Of a stretch of 64,000 bases of DNA, positions 49,739-61,318 are shown piece after piece (the stretch's first letter is position 1; every line of letters starts with the position of its first letter). Made by a program: the position numbers and the translations under genes. Where the stretch lies: contig NC_135041.1 of NCBI RefSeq assembly GCF_051020975.1, forward strand, positions 12,040,256 through 12,104,255, read 5' to 3'. Source of the stretch: Osmia lignaria lignaria. Lineage: Eukaryota > Arthropoda > Insecta > Hymenoptera > Megachilidae. Below the pieces are notes generated by a model. It did no database searches. It worked only from the letters and a program-made list of their open reading frames with translations, and was not told the origin of the DNA.

Positions 49739-52700
49739 TTACATATCTATCTTTTCAATTTTTACTTTCAGCTCTTGTTTTTTTATACTTTCTTTCTCGT
49801 CTATCTCATTTTTTTCATTATCTCTATCTTTATCTTTTCCAGAATGCGGTTGTTTCTTATCTGAATTACGGAAACGATCATAACGAGAATCTTCGTCGTC
49901 GCTAGATTTACCTCCTGCTTCTGTTTCTCTGAGGATATCACCCAAATCTTTATCGACATCGTCCCACAATTTATCACTGCTATCGGCTGGGTAATCATCA
50001 TCATCGTCCTCTTCCGCTTGTCCATTTTTATTATCCTTTATATTTTTCTCAGGCTCAACATTTCCTTTTTGCTCAATTGGTTTGCCAGATTCAGTAGCAT
50101 CGGTACCATCGGTCGTGGTTGTTGGTAGCGTATTATTTGCAGATAACGGTTCAGAATTTGTTGGAGATTTTGCATTTTCTGTGCTATTTACAGCATTAGG
50201 CGTAGTAGTATTAGTAGATGACGATGATTGTAGATGTATTCTTTCAGCTTGTCTTCGTAATGCCTTGTCATCGTTATCACGTACATACCTGTATAATATA
50301 TTTAATCAACGTTTACGTCTATGTAAGATTAAAAAGAAACAAATATATAGAATCAGTTTCTTGAGGTTCTTACCGTTTAAGATGACTTCTAGTCGAACAG
50401 TGAAGCGCTATCGCCCTTTCACTATTTTCACTGCGTGGCAAGTACATTTTACATAATTCACAGAACTGAACTTCGACGCGTTTTATGTATTCTGCTCCTA
50501 CTTTGATCATTTGTTTGCTTTTAGGTTTCTTTTCCGTGTCATTTGGACCTTCACTTTCTGGTTTCTCTTTCTTTTTCTCGGGAGACTCTTCATCTTCTGC
50601 TGTAAGTTACGTTCACGATGCAATTTTGATAAATATCTACATTTATTTGAAAATAATTATCTCGTCACTTAATTATGTACCGTCAACATCGCCTACGGAA
50701 TCCAAAGTCATAAAATTCTCGAGATTAACTTCCTTATCATCTTCTTCAGGTCCGCTTGAATCTGCTTCTGCTTCGCCATTGCCAGCATTCATTCTTTCTT
50801 TTAATATACTTTTCCTCTACAAAAAGTGAAAGGTAACGAATCAAAATCAATTCAACGAAAATATCAACGAATTGAAAACAATTTAACGGTATGATAGATA
50901 CGCACCTTAATATGCTCCAACGAGCACATGTGCGTTTCAAAGAGCATCGGTGATCGGAACTGCATGCGACAAGTACGGCAGAACGGTGTAAGGAAACGTT
51001 TCATTTGACGATGGGAATCTGATAGCTGATGTACTGCTTTAAGGGAACGGTAATTAAGTTTACAAATAGGACAGAACATGGTGCGAGAGGGTAGAGTACC
51101 ACGCGCAGCATCGCGGGCTTCCACGCGTCGTTGGTCTTGCCGTTGCAAAACGCGCATACGGGTTAAAGTTGCTTTGTGCCGCGATGCGATTCGTCTCATT
51201 GCTGCGCTGTGACGACCCGAATACAAATGTAGCGAATACTCTTTGAAAGTAACGCTTCGATGAGCGCAATGCGGACAAGTTAGTTTAATGAATTTCCTTC
51301 CATCTCTTCTACTCGGTAATTCCTCCGAACCAGTTCTACCATGATCTGTTTTATCATTTTCATCATCTCTTTCTTCGTCGTCCCCATCGTCTTCATCGTC
51401 CTAAAATATCCACATTACAACAATTGATAACATTAATGTATCAGCAGTTTTATTACAATGGTCTTACCTCATGTTTTCGATCATCCTCCTCTTCCTTTAT
51501 CTCATCTTCTTTCTCTTCTTCATCGTCAGTATTTTGTCTTTCTCTATCTTGTTTTTCTTTCTTTCTTTTTTCATCTTTTTTCTTTTTCTCTTCCTCTTCA
51601 TCTTCTTCCTCATCATCACGTTCATGTGGCTGAATTAATGTTGGTAAACGTTATAAGTATGATAATTAATAATACATTAATTATTGCCGCATAATGAAAA
51701 ACGGAACGTCCTAACAAACTTATGGAGTTACCTTTTCATCATCATCCCAATTACTTTTATTATCATCATCTTCTTCATCGTCATCAGAAAATTCAGCGTT
51801 AATAGCTTTGGTCATCTCTCTATCCTTGTCCTTCATGCTGGTTCCGGAGCCGGACTCCTTTTTACTTCCGGATAGCCTAGTAGTACCGCTACTAACGACA
51901 CAGCAATTTTGTTTTGATTTACATTATTTCCCTTAGTCTTGTTCTGGTTCCTTTGTCTTTCATTATACCATCAATCAAAATTTTGTTTTCTTAGTTGATT
52001 ATACAACAAATATCGCGATAGTATATGTTTCTTATATCCCCCATAATGAATGCATTTCGTATTGCAATAAAGGTCTTAACTATTCAGCCTTTTTGCACTG
52101 CATCGTGCTCTTATGTCTCCGCATTTTCGCGTCTTAAAATATGTGTAAGAAACAACGTTCTTATATTTTGCTTTAGTCACCGCTATGTGTAAGAACGATA
52201 AACAATGATCTCGTAAAGTACAAGTATTATAGTAGTTCTCATATCAAAAGTAATTACATTGTATTTTGATGATATATTTTTTTTTTTTTATATATATATA
52301 TATTACATATATAGATGTATTGTATTTATGCATATCAGAATCAATTCCCTCTTTATTAGAACCCTGCTAAAAGTTTGCCTCTCGGTTATAGAATATTGGT
52401 TTCGTGCGATCATTTGTGTCATTTTTTTGTTTTCTTTTACCATATATGTCTATCATCGTCTTGACTCTCAGGTCATTATAGTCAGATATAGTCAGTTCGT
52501 TTACTGACAAATAAGCAAGCAGGCTACTAGGACGGTATTGCGGTTGGTAAGTGATTTATTAATTAATTACCTCCTGCGCAATTTGGTTGTGGTCATGCGC
52601 ACACGCTGGATGTAGTCTCGCGATCGCGATCCTAGCAGCTTGCGTCGATAGTCGAGCGAGTGCAGAGTACGCTTGCGAGCCATGATGACGTCCGATCGAG

Positions 52701-55145
52701 AGCTCATGCGATGGAATCCACCCCCTCTACCGCTGCCGCGAGTTGAAATGCGACCTCTGTAGTTTGAGCTTTGATGCGATATTCGCCCTCGGCTCGAGGT
52801 ATATCTTTGAGTCGGAGGTGCCATTTCACTTATTCGAGGGGGTGGTGGAGGTGCATAGCTCCGTGATGCTGAATGACGGTCCTCTGAACGATGATATGAC
52901 GAGGCACGTTCGCTCTGTCTCTTGTCCTCATAAACAGCCGAAGATGACGACCCCTTATTATCGTCATATGCAGCTGACGCAGACGAACCGCCGTACGATG
53001 AAGAATACCTCTGTGAGCCGCTACCGCTACCTCCACCCTGCCAAATCAAATTCAATTGTGCTCCTTCCCATTGTATGTTTCTCTTTTCCTGCCCTTCTCT
53101 CTTTTACTCTATACACATTCCTCCCCTTTCTTCCCTCCTATCCACATATTCTCCATACATTTTTTTTTTTTTTTTTCTAATTCCATTCTGTCGATTCTTT
53201 TTCATTCCCTCATTTACATCTCATTTATAGTGCCAATCATTTAGTACAAAATCATCCAACCTTGTACTGTTACGGTCACTACACCCATTCCCGTTGGATC
53301 ACCAAGATATAGATTTACCTCGCCTAAGCTTGAAAAGCACCTAAGTTTTATCTTTCATATCTCAAATATAAGTAACAGTTTGCGTACCGCTTTTTTTTTT
53401 ATATTAAAAATGATCTTTACTTTTCGAAAAACATAGCATTTTTTTTTTTTTTTTTTTTCGTTTCAGTCGTAGATACAATCTCTGAATAGTAGCTATGATC
53501 AGCATTCATTTTCTTGAAGATATCAAATAAATTGAATTCTGTATGATTCTGGATTAATTGTTGATAGACCTTTCCAATTTTAATAATATAAAGATAGATA
53601 CGTTGTTATGTAGTCTTACTTGTAAATCATTCTCATACAATGTTCTATGTTTCACACGTGCTTACACAGATGAAGAAATCAAACAAAGCTAACAAAATTG
53701 TAGTTCTAATGTTATCTCCTTGCATATTTTTCTTTAAGGGTAAAGTATGTAAGAAAAATACTGTTATGTATTTGCATTGCTTTTCTTTCTAAAACTTTCC
53801 ATCATATATTTTAGTTTTTGGAGGTATAAGGTATAGTTATACGTTTAGAAAAGTTTGATGTTTCTCGGTCATTTTCGATTGAACATAACACAGAGTGCGT
53901 GTCCTTTATATTGGAAAGGTCTATGATTATTCATTATCTCACTGAACAGTTTCAACTGATGTAATTTGGAAAACTGCATAAATCAGTGTTCATTAGAAAT
54001 TTTTGCGGAGTGGCAATGCAGGGATGCTTTCAACTTTCAATAACTGATCTGCACTGAGCAGAAAACTGGTTCAGTTGCATATTATTGCTTTACATAGAGA
54101 ACAATACTGATGTAATGTCAGTATTTTAAAATTCATACTTTTATATATATCTATGTTCATTTGTTCTGATATTGTTCTGATATTTTTCAACTTGTTCTCG
54201 ACATTTAACGCAACTGTGTGCAGGTAATAATACAAGTACCATCTAGGTGTATTTCATCTTTTAATTATGTGATGTTTTCGCAGTGTTCCACCAGTAGTGT
54301 CCCAACGCAAAAAGAATGGGTGTTCAAGTAGCCGTTGGCTCGTCGCTTGAAAGGAAAGTATGACGACTTATGAATGCCTTGCCTACTATTGCTTTCTTTT
54401 TTTTTTTATGTATATGTCTAGACGAGTGTCCTGAAAATACTTCGTACATGTAACGCAAATCTTAAATTTCATGCTTAAATCTTCTCAGTGAAAATCTTTC
54501 AGGACCATCGTTTTCTCATGCTACATAATTAAAAAATGTAAAAATTTTCTGTAAAGCAGGGCTTTCAATAGAAAAATGATACTTGACCACAGCACGGCAG
54601 GATACCGAAACAAAAGACTAATATTTGTATGTGTATCATGAAATACATACCTGGTAGGAATCACTTCTCATCCTTTTGCGGGTAGAATCACTTGACGACC
54701 GATGATCGTCTCTTCCCGAATAAGACTCCTATATGATGCAATACATATTTAAAATGATCATGATAATTTTAATCTATAATTATTCATATTTTCATGTACA
54801 CACCCTTGGTCTTTTATAACTATTTGAATGTTCACCTCTTCCTCCTCTACTTGAATATCTTTCAGAACCTCCTATTAAAAACATAATTTCTTATTCTGAA
54901 ATACTGCTATACAAAAATTTTGAATAAAAATTATGAAATTTTAACTAACCAGAATTGTATTTTGAACGAGAATCATAACCGGTAGTGGAATATTTAAATC
55001 TTCCACCTCTAGACGAGGAATAACCTCCTCTACTAGACATGTTTCCTCCTGTTGATCCACTGTTCCATTCGTTTCCACCACCGCCTCCTCTGCCTCTGTA
55101 GGAGCTTCCACCGCGTGAATTAAATCCACGGCCACGAGAGCTCAT
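49739..55145 (-). CDS. Pep: Zinc finger protein on ecdysone puffs-like (Pep)
   Basis: Likely nuclear hnRNP-associated zinc-finger protein. In Drosophila, Pep coats ecdysone-induced puffs and binds nascent RNA. Ten coding exons in descending order: 55145-54950, 54871-54804, 54728-54651, 53037-52571, 51891-51732, 51629-51468, 51400-50906, 50816-50681, 50599-50374, 50288-49739, 2538 bases or 845 residues. The first about 270 residues are Arg/Gly/Ser/Tyr-rich (RGRGFNSRGG, SSRGGRGEHSNSY), typical of RNP proteins. Then comes a long Asp/Glu/Lys tract at about 300-410. Three zinc fingers follow in one exon (CPHC at about 419, CPIC near 485, CRTC near 518). A fourth lies near 634 (CELCKMYLP...H...H) after the segment VGAEYIKRVEVQF. 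The C-terminus is Asp/Glu/Lys-rich. The family assignment comes from this order and remembered resemblance. An alternative is another matrin-type finger protein. A possible upstream in-frame start is noted separately. Confidence 0.7.
51892..52570 (-). other. Intron of the Pep-like gene
   Basis: AT-rich intron with a (TA)n run near 52287-52303. No coding exon is visible. Confidence 0.6.
53038..54650 (-). other. Large intron of the Pep-like gene
   Basis: A 1.6-kb intron between the RG-rich exons. It contains long poly-T runs at about 53160-53176 and 53440-53458. No exon keeping the frame was recognised, but an alternative exon cannot be excluded. Confidence 0.55.
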
Positions 55146-55152
55146 ACTGGAG

Positions 55153-57470
55153 CTACAAGAAAAAAAAAATTATTCCTTAGAAACAAATGGCTTATAATGA
55201 GAAACTAAATTAAGAAGTAGACACATCTGTATTATTGAAATAAACCAATTAAAGACCTAAAGTGAAAACAAAATTGAAGTTCATATGCATATATAATTTG
55301 TTACCAACCTGCATTTATTGTAGCTATAACTCATAATTATGACTTATAGATGAGTTATAGACTTCAGATATGGTGTCAAAGGTCTATAGAGAAAACAAGA
55401 ATGTTTATGTGTTGGATTAAAACATTTAAGTACATTTATATAAATTACAGTTTTCAATTAACAGTTAATTACATTTATTCAAATACCATAAATATGTACT
55501 TGTTTATTATAAAATTCAAAGTAAAAAATCTAAAAAAAAAACTTCAACAAAGGGAAAAAAATTTATTCATACAATATACGTTTCTAAATTTATAATCCAC
55601 AGTAAACTTAAGAGATTAATTTTATCTTGATAAACATGGGCTTAAAACTTCGTGACAGTATTGTAATTTTTTCTATAGATACATATCTGTAAAAGTATTA
55701 TAACGAATATTATTCCCAAATTATTTTTTGTCTAACTAAATCAGTTTAAATGAAATGTATACATCATAGCATGTACGATTATTCTTAATTACGTTCTTAA
55801 GCAAAGTGTTTCGGAAAACACTAACGTTTAATGAATATAAGAATTGTATAGTATTGAAAATATTTATATACTAAAGCATGTAATTTTTGAAAAAATCAAA
55901 TGTATTTTCATTACAAAAATCAATAACTTCCTCTTCTATACTCGAAATTAATGGCCACATTTTGTAAAAATTTCGAAATTTCATAAATTCAAGAAAATAC
56001 GTGCACGCGAACAAACGGCAACTTACCTTACACGAACAAAAAGCTCGTGAACCTTTTTATAGTATAATAACCGGTAAAATTTCTATAATAAAATTGAAAT
56101 AATCAGCACGAAATTCCTCGGTCATGCCGTGGACGCGCGGTTCTGATAAAATGTCGTCTTCTCTCTGGGCTGTGGCGTCACTCTTCTTCTAACTCCTAAC
56201 GATCGTTGGGAATACAGGAACAGAACCGGAAGTTAACACTATCTTGACTCATTTTTATGCTTTAATAACATTACATAATTTATTTATTAAAAATAAATAG
56301 TAAATAACAAATTAATAATTTTCAATAAACCTATTTTCACTAACACATCATGGGTGTTGTAAAGGAAATAGTTCTTAATTCGCTATTTAAGTCTGTCTAT
56401 ACCATGCTGCATAATTTGAAAACTGAAATAATATCTGAGAAATTAAATTCTTTCATATAATTTTAAGAACATTTAGATCCAATTGTAGTATGAAATTTTT
56501 AATTCTAGTTTGTTAAAAAATATATATAATTGTTCACTTATATGTAGATACAAGAATTTAAATTATTCTTTATTTTTATGTAATAAGGATGAAAAGGATT
56601 GCAAAGGATAAAAAACGCAACCAAAATTCAATTTTGTATGCATGAGTTTATGTTATACATTAAACAGATCAGAATTTTTTGTAATTTATTACACGTGTAC
56701 GTTAATGTTACATAATGATTATGATAACAATCGTTTAGAGAACAGTTCACACAATTGCTATGTTAAAGTATCTTTTAAATCAGTAACTAAATTTTATAAA
56801 TTGATGGTAAATGATAATGTTCATTTTAACATTTATTTTTATTTAATAATATTATCATTAAGTTAAAGAATTTCGATTTTAATAATAGAGATGTACAAAT
56901 TCGTAAACCTAATTCATCTTATTTCGTTATTTTAGTTCTATTTACATAACAGCTTAACGTATTCCTTTATTTAAAAGCTTTTGTCACTAAATAAAATTTA
57001 ATGGCAACTGAAACAGTTATTTATGATACAAATATCTACACAGAATACATACAGATGTACGAAACATAAACTTTAAATATCAAACTTTAATTAATTGCTG
57101 CTATTTGAAATAGGGAAATATAATTTTATTTTAGTTCTAATTTTTTCTTGTTTATAATACAGCATAACTATTTACATAAACAAAAAATATGTAACTTTAA
57201 ATATTGTTTAGAAAGATTGATAATGAACATCAAAAATACTTTGATAATTAATATTTCCTCATTAATATTATTAATACATTAATAATTTTACGCATACTTT
57301 AGAAATACTTTATAACACGTAATTAATAAACTATGTAATGAAATTTTTATATGAAAGTGTGAGTAGGACTCTTTGAGCATTTAATCTGAAATTTACAATT
57401 TGGCAAATAAACGTACACATATTTCAGTATATTGTTATTATAATCTTACTCACACTATTACTTAGAAGAC
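55153..57470. other. Pep-like 5' region and intergenic DNA
   Basis: This stretch holds the Pep-like 5' UTR intron, and probably its promoter near 56030-56230, where the DNA is briefly GC-rich. A possible short upstream coding exon ends at about 55315 (see findings). From 56,250 to 57,470 the DNA is very AT-rich with no supportable exon. Confidence 0.4.
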
Positions 57471-57476
57471 TTTATT
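57471..57476 (-). terminator. Possible zer-1 polyadenylation signal
   Basis: AATAAA on the minus strand about 65 bases past the zer-1 stop. Confidence 0.45.
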
Positions 57477-57539
57477 ATAGTTATAAAATATCCTACTTTT
57501 GACGATGTTACGTTTGAATTATAATCATATAAATGATTT

Positions 57540-60500
57540 TCAATCGTCTAAATTATAGTCTCCATCTAAAGGTGAATGAGCATTTAAATCACTAGTATTA
57601 TTACTATAGTGACAACAATTTTCAACTACAATATGTGCTAGCTCTTTTATACGCTCATATGGTCTTGGATCTGACATTAAGGTTTCCAATTTTTCAAGAC
57701 CATTTTCTCGTATAACCAATATGCAATATTTATGAGCTGTTAATAAATAGTTTTAGTATAATTTAAAAATTTGAAATCGTAAGAACTGTAAAAGCATTTT
57801 TAATAAAATTGAACGTATACTTACGATAAACAGTTGTAAGATTAGCAAGTGCCCAAACTGCCCAATGTTGACACTGTGGTGTATGATATATGTCTAATAA
57901 ACGTAATAATGGTAGAAATGAACGATAATTAATATTGCGTTCTGATGATATATCCCATCGTTCGATAGCTTCAACCATAAGTTCAAGCACCTCATTTCGA
58001 CTAGGTTTTTCGATTGTCCATGCTTCCGGGCCATCCGAAGCTATATGAGCTAATATACCAACGGCATTATATGGTACCTAACAACAGAATAAATTATATA
58101 AAAATACAGTTCTCAACAAAGCTTACAATATATACTTGTTTAAATACCTCAATGCCTTCACTGACAGTAAGAAGTAAATTTGCAAAAACGTTCATATACG
58201 GCTGTTGCATAAAATGTACTCTGAGATATTGTACTTCGGCAACATTACCAAGTAACCCCATCATATTTTTTAATAATTCTTCTTTATGAGGATATTGCTG
58301 TAAAAGTAAATGGCATTCGTGAGTCCTAAGAACTTGTTGACTTCTGAAACTTATTTCTGGATATATACATAAGTTTATGAACATAAAATTCATTGATAAA
58401 ACAAACGAAAACAGAAATACGCACCTTTACACATTTGAGAAATAGGGACATTCCATCTTCGAAAAAAAATCGTTGACAATTTACAGGAGTTTCATCAGTT
58501 ACATTCCACATAGTGGACCATGCTACTTCCAATACATCATCAAATGTACCAGATTCTACTCTATATCTTATTAATTCAAGCATTGTTTTGATGCAACCTA
58601 AATTGCCTAATAAACGTTTCTCTCTTCCTGTCACCCGACATGCCAAGGTATTTAAAAGAAATATTCCAATACGTTGTACATAACTTTCTTGTTCTGCATG
58701 CTTAGCCGAATGCAAAAGAAGTTCGACCAAAGCTTTATAATTCGACATCTAAATAATATTTATTTACGTATGTAAATATAAGTGTATTAATATATTTCTA
58801 TGTTTTAAAAAACATAATACGGATAAAAATGCTATTAATATAATTAAAAAATGCAATACACACCACATCCTGCGGTAAGCGAAATTGACATAACGCTAAA
58901 CAACCATTACGCATCATAGTTTCGTCATTTTTATGAATACTCATTCCAACAAGAAGCGTACGAACAATTCTTTCTTTTAAACGTTGCTCGAGTTCCCCTT
59001 TCTCTTTCATTTTTACAATGTAAAATAGTGTTGCACTATAAAAAACAATTTTTGCAATGAACAATTCATTTTGCATTATCGAGTCATTGTACTATCTATG
59101 ATTAACAGATTACCTTCCAGATATTTGGATGTGTTTCTGAAGAGGATGTTTTTCCATTGCTTCTAATATTGCACAAAGCGCTTGATCCATTCTATGACAA
59201 TTTTCATATCTGTACACATGATAAAGATCATTCAATACTTTTTGTAGTAACTCTTGTTTATTATTCATACAAACATGAGCTGCAACCAATATTTGATCTT
59301 CATTTGCATTTCCTGCTATCTGAAAGTTTAAAACATAATATCATTAGAAAAATGAAAGTTAGAAATTTTATTAGTATTATATAATCTTTGATTGCTTACC
59401 AATTTTGCTGGAATATTTCGTCGTCTACAAGCTCCATCACTTGTTCCATATAATCCTAAAAATTGTAAAGGTCTATTTATTCTGGAAGCAAGACCTGGTA
59501 TATCACAAAGATCATTATTAGCCATGTCATCAAATTCAGAGTAGAAAGAATGCTCAACTGCTTGTATTCCACGATCCACTATTTGTATTCCTGCTAAATT
59601 TGTACCACTGATATCTAAAGAAGTTAGTTGTGGCAAGCCATTCACAATGTCTGTTAAGACTGTATTTGGATTTTCAAATATTCCCTGCTGGGGATTAGAT
59701 TGAGAAATATCCAAATGCCTATAAGAAATTGGAAACTTTATTTTAAACCAAATTTTATTATACTATAAATTAGAAATAAATAAAATGATTACATACCTTA
59801 AATTTTTTAAATGACAAATGTTTACTAAAGCTTGTGGTTGAATATTAACATTATATAAAACTAGAGATACTAGATTAGGTATCAAATGATAAAAATCAAA
59901 ATTGTCCACATTAAAACTATTAGACAAATCCAAATTTTTCAGATTTGTTAAACCAGCCAGAAGTATATTATATTCTGAGGCATAAATTGTAACATATTCT
60001 AAAGCCAAAGTACGTAAGTTTGGTGCTTTAAACACATATCCACGTTTTTGATAAGCTGGTCATTAAAAAAAGAAATATATGCATTAATATTAGATATTAT
60101 TATTTGAGTTTTTAAGAAAATTGTCTTATTTTAAAAATGAATCATCAGAAAGTAGGTTTCATTCATACCTGTAATTTCTTCTGGAATGATTACAGAAGTT
60201 CCATGACATATTAAGCTTTGTAAGTTTTCTGCATTTGCATTGATATATTTAATAGAACGCTCTGTTAAACGAGGACAATCAGTAAGTTCTAATTCAACAG
60301 GCTTATGATTAGTAATAATCTGCACTGCATAATCAGTTATTTTGGATCTCACAATTTTGATACGTTTAAGTTTAGTCGTTGATACATTTTGAAATATTGT
60401 AATGAAACAATCATGTTCTTTATGTGGATCATTCCGTAAAACATATTCAATAAGTTTATCGCATATTTCACTTGGGAAAATTAGTCCTTTTGAGAGATTT

Positions 60501-60628
60501 CGATAGCCACGCTTATCCTTAACTGAAATGATGTCCAAATTTTTGCAGATCACTTGGAAACAAAGTTCTGCAAGTGATTCTGGACCTATGTATTGATCTA
60601 AATGAAATAAGTCATCCAAATCCGCCAT
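57540..60628 (-). CDS. ZER1: Protein zer-1 homolog (ZYG11 family, CUL2 ligase receptor)
   Basis: Substrate receptor of cullin-2 ubiquitin ligases. The ZYG11/ZER1 family recognises N-terminal glycine and other small-residue degrons. Nine exons in descending order: 60628-60169, 60055-59797, 59718-59400, 59319-59114, 59035-58864, 58748-58425, 58297-58148, 58077-57825, 57736-57540, 2340 bases or 779 residues, near the mammalian ZER1 length. The N-terminus has the family VHL-box/LRR start (PSEICDKLIEYVL, then TKLKRIKIVRSKI). LRRs follow to about residue 350 (LKNLDLSNSF, LTSLDISGTNLAGI). The C-terminal half is an armadillo-like helical region (ACRVTGREKRLLGNLGCIK, AWSTMWNVTDETPVNC, MMGLLGNVAEVQYL, WAVWALANLTTVY) that forms the degron pocket in this family. 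Exon 7 begins after TTTTACAG at 58298. That choice restores the family alignment, whereas an upstream acceptor would break the frame. Confidence 0.92.
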
Positions 60629-61318
60629 TATGTACGGCAATTTAGATAAATTGCGTAAAAAGGCTCATAAGAAAGTATTAACAACAATTACGCAATTAGA
60701 ACTGTCAAATATGTTAAAACGCATCAGCTGGGCATCACGGCCCCAATTCGTTACTGGAGAGAATCCTCTTATTACTATTTTCTTATTTCCTCTCAGTTGA
60801 AAAACAGATCCATAACATGTTTAATCGGCACAATGCCGTATCACTCACAAATGAATACAAAACGAATGTATTCACTTTGGATGTTGAACAAAATTCGCTC
60901 GGTGGTTAATACTACGAGGACTATTAGACATTAGACGTGTTCACGCTTGTAATTTTGACATTTCACTTGACTACCGTAGTGACGCATTCTTGAACACTTG
61001 ACTATAGAGCGCACAAAATATCACCAGCATTTCTCTATAATTTGGTTGACTATCATGATTCGCGCGAAGTTCTAAATCATGATTTTTTTTAAATTTTTGT
61101 TCTAATGATAATAATTAACATAAACGATTCATTTATAATCAATCAAGATGATCCTAGGAACATTAAAGGAAAATTATTTTATTTCAAAATCTTTTAAAAA
61201 ATACACATGAATATATAATAAAAACTAAATTTAAATACGTTTATAAAAGTTCATAATACTTTACACTTATATTTCTAAATAAAACTATAGTTTAAGTACA
61301 TGTTATAAACGTTAATAT
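60629..61318. other. Spacer between zer-1 and ribonucleotide reductase
   Basis: AT-rich stretch of about 690 bases. The left part should contain the zer-1 promoter and 5' UTR and the right part the RNR 3' UTR. A minus-strand AATAAA is at 61176-61181, about 140 bases past the RNR stop. No coding sequence is visible. Confidence 0.5.
61176..61181 (-). terminator. Possible RNR polyadenylation signal
   Basis: AATAAA on the minus strand about 140 bases beyond the RNR stop codon. Confidence 0.4.

Noticed and set aside
52743..53180. 145-codon plus-strand frame
   Set aside because: Antisense to the Pep-like RG-rich exon and running into a poly-T tract.
58298..58350. Upstream acceptor for zer-1 exon 7
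   Set aside because: Using the AG at about 58341 puts the exon out of frame with exon 6. The acceptor TTTTACAG at 58298 keeps phase and the family alignment.
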